A stretch of DNA of 5,161 bases from an uncultured Porphyromonadaceae bacterium (GTDB taxonomy: Bacteria > Bacteroidota > Bacteroidia > Bacteroidales > Muribaculaceae), in assembly GCA_947174735.1 (NCBI GenBank), contig CAMWKC010000179.1:1-5161 (forward strand). The letters run 5' to 3'. Position 1 is the first letter of the stretch; each line of letters begins with the position of its first letter. The notes below the pieces were generated by a model, which ran no database searches, had not been told where the DNA came from, and worked only from the letters and a program-made list of their open reading frames with translations. The position numbers were made by a program, and so were the translations under genes. Below are positions 1 to 5,161 of this stretch, piece after piece.

Positions 1-359
1 GCTCGGAGATCTCTATAAGCGACAGGTATATAAGGATCATTGAAGAAAATAAATTCCATAGGCATCGACAGAAGACCCCATGCATACAGAACATTCAGGA
101 TGATGGTGACAAACGAAAACGAAATAAAACAGAAAAACAGAGCATATATGGGTAAGGTACACGATGCCGTTTTTTTCTGTCTGTTGTTATACAGCAAAGT
201 TGACAATATCGCAGCGCTTCCTAATGACAGAACCGGCGATAGATAGAACGGAAGAAGCTGCGAGAAAGTCAACATGGCGATGACCATCAGAAGCCCTATT
301 GAGAGATTCTTCCAGAATTCATATAGCTGTAGGCTGCTAACCTTCCTTAAATCATCCAT
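1..359 (-). CDS. Multi-pass membrane protein of unknown function, N-terminal part (runs off left edge)
   Basis: An open frame of 119 codons starts at the ATG at 359-357 and is still open at base 1, so only the N-terminus is visible. The in-frame stop upstream is at 404-402 and this is the only ATG between. After a short polar start (MDDLRKV) there are about three hydrophobic segments, near residues 20-36, 40-57 and 69-97. A short basic loop (NNRQKK, 58-63) separates the second and third, and a polar stretch with NDPYIP (107-112) follows. No domain or catalytic motif is visible in this part, and I do not recognise the family. It could be the membrane half of a longer sensor, enzyme or transporter. 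It lies 75 bases after the dpp4 stop on the same strand, with no clear promoter between, so co-transcription with dpp4 is possible. The uninterrupted frame, membrane-protein composition and neighbour orientation support a real gene. Confidence 0.8.
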   Translation of the reverse strand, partial: MDDLRKVSSLQLYEFWKNLSIGLLMVIAMLTFSQLLPFYLSPVLSLGSAAILSTLLYNNRQKKTASCTLPIYALFFCFISFSFVTIILNVLYAWGLLSMPMEFIFFNDPYIPVAYRDLR

Positions 360-434
360 TTGACGTTTAGCATTAGTAGTTATCCTGTATAGTGGATAGA
401 ATCAATTTTTTCTTTTTATGCTTTTCTCTACTAC
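360..434 (-). other. Gap between dpp4 and the downstream membrane-protein gene
   Basis: These 75 bases hold an A/T-rich stretch (402-430, poly-A on the minus strand) and a weak inverted repeat, TATCC at 381-385 with GGATA at 394-398. I see neither a consensus TAnnTTTG promoter nor a terminator for minus-strand transcription. This leaves the two genes possibly co-transcribed. Confidence 0.4.
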
Positions 435-2615
435 TCATAAATTAGTATTAAGGAATTGAAGTACTTTTCTGAAAAGCATAGTACGGGCATTACACATTCT
501 GAGACTATGTTCAAAACCTGTATAAGCCATCATATCGAATAATGTTCCCTCTGAATTAAGTTTAGAGGTATATTTCAATGTATTATAAAAATGCACGTTA
601 TCGTCACTTGTACCTGACATTATAAGAAGCTTACGCTGCATATTATGAGTTCTGTTCAGAGCGGAGCCCTGGCTGTAGCCTGATTCATTCTGTTGAGGTG
701 TCTGCATGTAACGCTCTGTATAAATTGAATCATAATAACGCCAATCAGTGACAGGTGCCATAGCTACACCGGCCTTAAAAGGATTAGATGTATCTGACAA
801 TTCCATAAGGGTCATATAACCACCATAACTCCAGCCGAAACAAGCTGCCTTAGATGCATCTATATAGGGCAGATTACAAAAATACTTCGCACCGGCTATC
901 TGATCAGCCGTCTCGTATTGACCCAGACGTTTATAGACAGCGGTAGCCCATGCTCGGTCACGATTTCCAGTGCCACGCCCGTCAACGCAGGCTACTATAT
1001 AACCTTCTGAAGCCAAATAGAATATACCTTCCATACGCCAACGGTTCAGGACCTCCTGCGAACCCGGTCCATTATATTGGTACATAAGAAGTTTATATTT
1101 CTTCGAACTGTCAAAATCGGCAGGTTTTATAATATAAGCATTCATTTCTTTACCTTCCGCATTCGGAACAGTCAGAAACTCCATTTTAGGCGCCTGAGCA
1201 TACTTCATAGCATACTCTCGATTCATTTCCACCTCTGCAACCATAGTCCCCGATGAATTACATATAGTATATTGAGGCGGAACAGTCGTACTGCTATAAG
1301 TACGTACAAAATAATCAAAACTTTTGCTGAATGAAGCACTCTCTGTACCTTCCTGATTGTTCAGGACCGTCATTTTCCCGCTACGGTCCACCTTTACAAC
1401 ATTACGGTTTATAGCACCCTTACAGGTTGTCTGTGCATATACTGTGCCGTTACGTTTATCTGTGCCGTAATAAGCGGTTACATTATATGAGCCGTTGGTA
1501 ATCTGACGTTTTAGATTTCCTGAATAGTCATATTCATACAGATGCAGATACCCGCTGCGCTCACTGCCGATTACAAAACTCGAAGGACCGTAATCTGCCA
1601 TCTGGTAAGCGGTCGGATTAAGCCAGGCCTCACTATTTTCTTTAAGTATCGCACGTGCTACAGTTGACTTAGGATTGACACTGTTAAGTACCAAATGATT
1701 CTGATCACGATTCAGGACCATAACCATAAGCTGTGTACCCTCCCCTCCAAATTCCATTGAAGGAACATAATCATTCTCATCCAGTTTTAGATCCATCGTC
1801 TTTGTGACACGGTTATCTAATTCGTAAGCATGCACAGATACTTTTGAATTTGGATATCCCGGTAAAGGATACTTATATCTAAAGGCTTCCGGATATGGGT
1901 CACCTAAAGGATCATTATCACAATAGCTTCTGTAATCATCAAAAGAATATACGGGCACTTTTCGTTCGTCAAATCTTATATAAGCCAATATGCTGTCATC
2001 GGTACTCCAGCGTATTGTATTCTCTATACCGAACTCTTCCTCATAAGCCCAATCCGGTGCGCCGTTGATTATCTCGTTTTTCACTCCGTCCTCTGTTATA
2101 GGCCGGTCAGTCTGATAGTCCAGATTGGATATGTATATATTATTATCATATACATAAGCCACCATACGCCCATCGTGTGACATAGTGGCACATCTTAAGC
2201 CTTCTTTTTCCGACACACGTGCCATAGTGCCACGCATTATGTCGTATACATAATAGTCAGCCGTGAACGAGTGACGGTATATAGCCTCACTGTTATTCCA
2301 CAGCAATATCTTACGCTCGTTGTCACTAAGTACATAACCTTCAAAACTATCTATTTTGACATCTCCTTTTATGGCATCGACACTGAAAAGAGTATTGACT
2401 TTTTTACCTGATTTATAGCTATACACATCTATTGAACGTCCATCATCACTGATAGCGGCATAGGTCAGTCCGTCTGCCAGCGGACGCATTTCCTTGATGC
2501 TTACCGGAGCAGATATTTTTACATCACAGTAATCCTCTACAGTGAGAGGAGCGGCCTGACCGACCGTTACAGTGCCCATAAACAGAAGGGCCAGTGTACA
2601 GGGATAATATTTCAT
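435..2615 (-). CDS. dpp4: Dipeptidyl peptidase IV-family serine peptidase (MEROPS S9B), exported
   Basis: This is a 726-residue prolyl dipeptidyl peptidase, a serine exopeptidase expected to release X-Pro (or X-Ala) dipeptides from peptide N-termini. A signal peptide is visible (basic start, hydrophobic core at about 7-18, likely cleavage after A21 or A22), so it should act in the periplasm or at the envelope. The beta-propeller domain covers roughly residues 80-450 and carries DWAYEEEF (188-195), whose E193 and E194 match the Glu pair that binds the substrate amino terminus in human DPP4. The C-terminal alpha/beta-hydrolase domain (about 510-726) has the nucleophile S596 in GWSYGGY, D671 in GTSDDNVH and H703 in GFEHS. 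Tyr514 fits the oxyanion-hole Tyr, N673 the substrate-binding Asn, and Y628/Y632 the S1-pocket tyrosines. Length matches Porphyromonas gingivalis DPP4 (about 723). D629 sits where, as I recall, prolyl tripeptidyl peptidase PtpA has Glu636, favouring DPP4 over PtpA. The start is the only ATG after an in-frame stop at 2672-2670. Confidence 0.95.
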   Translation of the reverse strand: MKYYPCTLALLFMGTVTVGQAAPLTVEDYCDVKISAPVSIKEMRPLADGLTYAAISDDGRSIDVYSYKSGKKVNTLFSVDAIKGDVKIDSFEGYVLSDNERKILLWNNSEAIYRHSFTADYYVYDIMRGTMARVSEKEGLRCATMSHDGRMVAYVYDNNIYISNLDYQTDRPITEDGVKNEIINGAPDWAYEEEFGIENTIRWSTDDSILAYIRFDERKVPVYSFDDYRSYCDNDPLGDPYPEAFRYKYPLPGYPNSKVSVHAYELDNRVTKTMDLKLDENDYVPSMEFGGEGTQLMVMVLNRDQNHLVLNSVNPKSTVARAILKENSEAWLNPTAYQMADYGPSSFVIGSERSGYLHLYEYDYSGNLKRQITNGSYNVTAYYGTDKRNGTVYAQTTCKGAINRNVVKVDRSGKMTVLNNQEGTESASFSKSFDYFVRTYSSTTVPPQYTICNSSGTMVAEVEMNREYAMKYAQAPKMEFLTVPNAEGKEMNAYIIKPADFDSSKKYKLLMYQYNGPGSQEVLNRWRMEGIFYLASEGYIVACVDGRGTGNRDRAWATAVYKRLGQYETADQIAGAKYFCNLPYIDASKAACFGWSYGGYMTLMELSDTSNPFKAGVAMAPVTDWRYYDSIYTERYMQTPQQNESGYSQGSALNRTHNMQRKLLIMSGTSDDNVHFYNTLKYTSKLNSEGTLFDMMAYTGFEHSLRMCNARTMLFRKVLQFLNTNL

Positions 2616-2646
2616 GGCGCTGTAGACAATATTATTTTGTTCTCGA

Positions 2647-2661
2647 CATACACTGTGTATG
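2647..2661. promoter_or_regulatory. 15-bp perfect palindrome upstream of dpp4, candidate operator
   Basis: CATACAC-T-GTGTATG is a perfect dyad of two 7-base arms around one central base, located 31 bases before the dpp4 ATG and outside the foldback element. Size, symmetry and position suit a binding site for a dimeric transcription regulator. It could also form a hairpin in the leader RNA, though a single-base loop makes that unfavourable without opening the inner pairs. No regulator gene is in the window. Confidence 0.4.
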
Positions 2662-2696
2662 CGCTGAGGCTATATTTATATAGATATATTGAAGGC

Positions 2697-2712
2697 TGAG
2701 GCTGTTGCAAAA
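2697..2712 (+). repeat. Terminal inverted repeat, left copy
   Basis: TGAGGCTGTTGCAAAA, the exact reverse complement of 2814-2829. Pairing stops on both sides: the outer neighbours are C (2696) and T (2830), and the inner neighbours are T (2713) and G (2813). This end faces dpp4, 81 bases before its start codon. Confidence 0.85.
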
Positions 2713-2728
2713 TATCCTCTTTGTAGGG

Positions 2729-2745
2729 ACATGCCTTTGGCATGT
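2729..2745. repeat. Internal hairpin of the foldback element
   Basis: ACATGCC and GGCATGT form a perfect 7-bp stem around a TTT loop. The surrounding TGTAGGGACATGCC resembles short dispersed palindromic repeats that I believe occur in Bacteroidetes genomes, although this cannot be verified here. It interrupts the left half of the larger foldback structure and is not mirrored in the right half. Confidence 0.6.
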
Positions 2746-2813
2746 TTAAATAAGTAATTGATTATCAACTTAACATATTACCTATATATCCTTACAAATA
2801 TTATGTCATCGAG

Positions 2814-2829
2814 TTTTGCAACAGCCTCA
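2814..2829 (-). repeat. Terminal inverted repeat, right copy
   Basis: TTTTGCAACAGCCTCA on the plus strand, a perfect 16 of 16 inverse of the left copy. It begins 14 bases downstream of the proS stop codon, so the insertion, if it is one, avoided the coding region. Confidence 0.85.
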
Positions 2830-2843
2830 TTAATTTTAGTTTC

Positions 2844-4325
2844 TCAATAAGAACGTGCGAATACTACACGTTGGGCCGACGGTTTACCTGTAACCATACA
2901 TTTTCCAGGTGTCTTATCGCCCTCAAATGGTATGCAACGTATTGTAGCTTTAGTTTCCTCTTTGATACGTTCTTCTGTCTCAGGAGTACCATCCCAATGA
3001 GCTAAGATAAAGCCTCCTTCTTCTATTTTTTGTTTGAATTCCTCATAACTATCTACTGTGGTTGTCATTTGATCACGGTAAATACGGGCTCGTTCAAACA
3101 GATTCTTTTGAATATCCTCAAGTTCCTTCTCGATATGCTCTACGATACCGTCAAGTGATACGGTTTCCTTTTCCAGGGTATCACGGCGCATCAGTTCGGC
3201 TGTACCGTTTTCAAGATCTCGCTGACCTATGGCAAGACGTACAGGAACACCCTTTACTTCATAATCAGCAAACTTGAAGCCCGGACGCTTATTATCAGCA
3301 TCATCATACTTTACACTGATACCTTTGGCACGTAAACCCTCAACAATCGGTGCAACTCTTTCCGAAACAGCCTTAAGTCCGTCAGTATCTTTATATATAG
3401 GAATTATAACAACCTGAATAGGAGCCAGACGAGGAGGCAGTACCAAACCGTTGTCATCACTGTGAGTCATTATAAGAGCACCCATCAGGCGGGTTGATAC
3501 TCCCCACGAAGTAGCCCATACATACTCAGGTTTGTTATCTTTGTTCATGAACGTCACATCAAAAGCCTTTGCAAAATTTTGGCCTAAGAAATGCGAAGTG
3601 CCTGATTGCAGAGCTTTGCCATCCTGCATCATAGCTTCAATAGTAAATGTATCAAGAGCTCCTGCGAAACGTTCATTGGCAGATTTCACACCTTTCACTA
3701 CCGGTACAGCCATATAATTCTCCGCAAAGTCTCCATACACATTCAACATTCGGATTGCTTCTTCTTCGGCCTCTTCCTTTGTGGCATGGGCTGTATGACC
3801 TTCCTGCCATAAAAACTCTGCTTTACGTAGGAACATACGGGTACGCATTTCCCAACGGAATACATTAGCCCACTGATTGACCAAAATAGGAAGATCACGG
3901 TAAGAATGTATCCAGTTGCGGTAGGTATTCCAGATTATGGTTTCTGAAGTCGGACGGATGATAAGTTCTTCCTCAAGACGAGCGGCCGGATCTACAACGA
4001 CACCGTTACCGTCAGGATCATTCTTAAGACGATAGTGAGTCACTACGGCACACTCTTTAGCGAAGCCCTCCACATGGTCAGCTTCACGACTCAGAAAAGA
4101 CTTGGGAATCAGAAGGGGGAAATATGCGTTCTGATGGCCTGTGGCCTTGAACATATCATCAAGTGTACGCTGCATCTTCTCCCATATCGCATAACCGTAT
4201 GGTTTTATGACCATACAGCCGCGCACTGCCGATTGTTCAGCCAAATCAGCTTTAACAACCAGCTCATTATACCACTGAGAGTAGTTATCGCTCCTTTTTG
4301 TAAAGTTCTTTAGTTCTTTTGCCAT
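2844..4325 (-). CDS. proS: Prolyl-tRNA synthetase, archaeal/eukaryotic type (ProRS type 3)
   Basis: This class II aminoacyl-tRNA synthetase charges tRNA-Pro with proline using ATP, in the cytoplasm. Its 493 residues fit the short archaeal/eukaryotic form, which lacks the large editing insertion of the roughly 570-residue Escherichia coli type; Bacteroidetes normally carry this form. Class II motif 1 lies around residues 36-74 ([16 protein letters not shown] onward). The proline-site PTSE is at 125-128. Motif 2 spans about 156-180 ([25 protein letters not shown] region), and motif 3 is near 293-303 with R299 in LPPRLAP. The anticodon-binding domain covers about 304-405, and a C-terminal domain (about 410-493) ends in the characteristic Tyr (FARSY). 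That domain binds zinc through four cysteines in some relatives, but most ligands are replaced here: D445 in AHWDG, T450, and CMVTG (C476 kept, T479). The start is fixed by an in-frame stop at 4364-4362 and by a promoter just upstream. The stop lies 14 bases before a foldback repeat. Confidence 0.97.
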   Translation of the reverse strand: MAKELKNFTKRSDNYSQWYNELVVKADLAEQSAVRGCMVIKPYGYAIWEKMQRTLDDMFKATGHQNAYFPLLIPKSFLSREADHVEGFAKECAVVTHYRLKNDPDGNGVVVDPAARLEEELIIRPTSETIIWNTYRNWIHSYRDLPILVNQWANVFRWEMRTRMFLRKAEFLWQEGHTAHATKEEAEEEAIRMLNVYGDFAENYMAVPVVKGVKSANERFAGALDTFTIEAMMQDGKALQSGTSHFLGQNFAKAFDVTFMNKDNKPEYVWATSWGVSTRLMGALIMTHSDDNGLVLPPRLAPIQVVIIPIYKDTDGLKAVSERVAPIVEGLRAKGISVKYDDADNKRPGFKFADYEVKGVPVRLAIGQRDLENGTAELMRRDTLEKETVSLDGIVEHIEKELEDIQKNLFERARIYRDQMTTTVDSYEEFKQKIEEGGFILAHWDGTPETEERIKEETKATIRCIPFEGDKTPGKCMVTGKPSAQRVVFARSY

Positions 4326-4337
4326 TATCGTTGTCTG

Positions 4338-4360
4338 GTCCCTTATATCTGTGTGGGGAC
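4338..4360 (-). other. Small inverted repeat in the proS leader
   Basis: GTCCC and GGGAC are perfectly complementary across a 13-base loop, inside the predicted 5' untranslated region of proS and ending 12 bases before the ATG. A five-base GC-rich stem could form in the leader RNA. It is too short to assign a regulatory role and no known riboswitch or T-box pattern is seen. Confidence 0.3.
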
Positions 4361-4377
4361 TCTATGCTTTAGTTGTG

Positions 4378-4385
4378 CAAATATA
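4378..4385 (-). promoter_or_regulatory. proS promoter, -7 element
   Basis: TATATTTG on the minus strand fits the Bacteroidetes -7 consensus TAnnTTTG. It lies 52 bases upstream of the proS ATG, implying a start site near 4371-4374 and a leader of about 47 bases. The -33 element is not recognisable: the expected position (4408-4405) reads TATA instead of TTTG. The call rests on the -7 box and its position. Confidence 0.6.
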
Positions 4386-4446
4386 GTAAGTTTTTACGAC
4401 TTTCTATATATATTCATACCATTTTGTTAATCGTCACATTTTATCT

Positions 4447-4470
4447 GAAAGTGAACTATCACAGACTTTC
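4447..4470 (-). other. Stem-loop downstream of the DUF4293 gene
   Basis: On the minus strand GAAAGT pairs with ACTTTC around a 12-base loop, and a competing inner stem GTGA/TCAC with a TAGT loop lies inside it. It begins 13 bases after the DUF4293 stop codon, where a terminator or 3'-end stabilising hairpin would be expected. The bases after it (AGATAAAATG) contain no T-run, so it does not fit a classical intrinsic terminator. Confidence 0.35.
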
Positions 4471-4483
4471 CAAGCTGTACCTA

Positions 4484-4954
4484 TCACCTTATTCGGTCTA
4501 CAGCCCTCAATAGATTGGCATCACGGCGTATATATTTTATAGCCATAAGTTCAGCACATAACGCCACTGGTACACCTATAATAACCGAAGACCAGCTTAC
4601 CGCTGCATCAGGCACGGCTGTATATCCTGACACACCACAATAAGCACCGGTACCCAGCAATACCAGTATTGCTACTACACACATTCTAACCTGTAACGAC
4701 AAACGTTTAAACATAAAAATACTTACCAGAGGTAGTAAGGTTGCCACCAGCGACAGGACAAATAGAAAACCCGTATGCTCATAATATCCGGATACACCGC
4801 CATCAGTCGCTACACCTTCATAGGTATAACCGAGTGTAGTGAAGTTAAGTGTGTACTCCGGAGTTTGAACCTGTCCTAATGACATGAAAGTGAAGCAACA
4901 CATAGCAACTGTGGCTATAAGCAACAGTACTGATTGCCAACGTTGTATGACCAT
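4484..4954 (-). CDS. DUF4293-family four-helix membrane protein
   Basis: A 156-residue integral membrane protein with four predicted helices, near residues 8-26, 61-82, 89-107 and 121-140. A roughly 35-residue loop rich in Thr, Gly and Tyr (27-60) lies between the first two. The opening (MVIQRWQSVLLL) and the basic tail ending NLLRAVDRIR match the pattern I associate with the Bacteroidetes family DUF4293, whose function is unknown to me. Length and topology also fit that family. The ATG at 4954 is the only reasonable start, because an in-frame TAA lies three codons upstream (4963-4961). It is preceded by a strong consensus promoter and a long leader, so it probably begins its own transcript. 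proS follows 158 bases downstream with its own promoter. No catalytic motif is visible. The gene call is secure; the family name comes from pattern recognition, not a search. Confidence 0.88.
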   Translation of the reverse strand: MVIQRWQSVLLLIATVAMCCFTFMSLGQVQTPEYTLNFTTLGYTYEGVATDGGVSGYYEHTGFLFVLSLVATLLPLVSIFMFKRLSLQVRMCVVAILVLLGTGAYCGVSGYTAVPDAAVSWSSVIIGVPVALCAELMAIKYIRRDANLLRAVDRIR

Positions 4955-5048
4955 TTTTGATTATATTTTTGATGTTTTTATCGTTCTGACGATTTCATGA
5001 TTCACTGCCAGTCTGACGGAGAGAGAAACGTCTTTTTGGTTTAGTCAG

Positions 5049-5079
5049 CAAAGTTAGCCATTATTTCTGAGCTGCCAAA
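5049..5079 (-). promoter_or_regulatory. Consensus Bacteroidetes housekeeping promoter for the DUF4293 gene
   Basis: On the minus strand TTTG (5079-5076) is followed by exactly 19 bases and then TAACTTTG (5056-5049). This is a perfect match to the TTTG-N19-TAnnTTTG pattern of the Bacteroidetes primary sigma factor. Transcription would start a few bases further on, around 5042-5045, giving a leader of roughly 90 bases before the ATG at 4954. Confidence 0.8.
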
Positions 5080-5161
5080 ACATTTATCCCGGCTTAGCCT
5101 TTTAACTATAAAAGAACGTTCATTATCTAGTAACAGTAGTAAACTCCAAGCCTGTTTGGAA

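Larger units (their letters stand above)
2697..2829. mobile_element. MITE-like foldback element, 133 bp, non-coding
   Basis: The element is bounded by perfect 16-bp inverted repeats (TGAGGCTGTTGCAAAA at 2697-2712 and its reverse complement at 2814-2829). Inside them is a second imperfect inverted pair, 2720-2746 against 2772-2798, matching at 17 of 27 positions. The palindrome TTGAT-T-ATCAA (2758-2768) is centred on 2763, the exact midpoint of the outer repeats. A separate hairpin, ACATGCC-TTT-GGCATGT (2729-2745), lies in the left half. There is room for no transposase. No clear target-site duplication is visible. The inverted ends look like insertion-sequence termini, so a miniature element moved in trans is the best reading. 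An alternative is a chromosomal stem-loop that ends or attenuates proS transcription, since its edge is 14 bases beyond the proS stop codon. Confidence 0.6.

Noticed and set aside
40..246. Plus-strand open frame of 68 codons at the left edge
   Set aside because: It lies antisense to the minus-strand membrane-protein frame, which has a better start, membrane-protein composition and the same orientation as its neighbours. The plus-strand product has no recognisable features.
381..398. TATCC/GGATA inverted repeat as a terminator
   Set aside because: The stem has only five bases. The T-rich run follows it in the plus direction, where no gene ends, and begins some bases away. No T-run follows on the minus strand.
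2627..2634. TAATATTG on the minus strand as a dpp4 -7 box
   Set aside because: It has one mismatch to TAnnTTTG, no TTTG at the proper spacing upstream, and would leave a leader of only a few bases before the ATG.
3062..4313. Several plus-strand open frames (3062-3277, 3532-3717, 3606-3812, 3647-3868, 4035-4313)
   Set aside because: All are antisense to proS, whose frame is unambiguous. They overlap one another and show no domain signals, so they are shadows of the real gene.
5126..5161. Short minus-strand frame at the right edge (ending TVTR, then TAA) as the tail of an upstream gene
   Set aside because: Only 12 codons are visible before the stop and another frame is open for longer over the same bases, so no coding call can be supported. 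The TCCAA/TTGGA inverted repeat at 5145-5160 is likewise too short and too close to the edge to interpret.

Overview
The window looks like a chromosomal segment from a Bacteroidales bacterium (Bacteroides/Prevotella-like). The evidence is an archaeal/eukaryotic-type prolyl-tRNA synthetase, a Bacteroidetes DUF4293-type membrane protein, an exported DPP4-type serine peptidase, start codons without obvious Shine-Dalgarno sequences, and promoters of the Bacteroidetes TTTG / TAnnTTTG form. Genus cannot be fixed from the sequence alone.

All four genes lie on the minus strand, so transcription runs from high to low coordinates. In that order they are: a perfect-consensus promoter and about 90-base leader (5079-4955); the DUF4293-like four-helix membrane protein (4954-4484); a 158-base gap with the proS promoter; proS (4325-2844); a 228-base gap with a foldback repeat and a separate 15-bp palindrome; the DPP4-family dipeptidyl peptidase (2615-435); a 75-base gap; and the first 119 codons of an unrecognised multi-pass membrane protein (359-1) that runs off the left edge. 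Nothing supportable is coded on the plus strand.

The genes do not form an obvious pathway. ProS is housekeeping. The dipeptidyl peptidase is probably periplasmic and would feed proline-containing dipeptides into amino-acid metabolism. The two membrane proteins have no function readable from sequence.

The least ordinary part is the proS-dpp4 gap. A non-coding element of about 133 bp (2697-2829) has perfect 16-bp terminal inverted repeats, an imperfect inner pair of arms, and a small palindrome exactly at its centre. It looks like a miniature (MITE-like) foldback element inserted 14 bases after the proS stop codon. Between it and dpp4 sits a perfect 7-1-7 palindrome that could be an operator. 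I found no CRISPR array, tRNA, rRNA, complete insertion sequence or evident novel multi-gene system.
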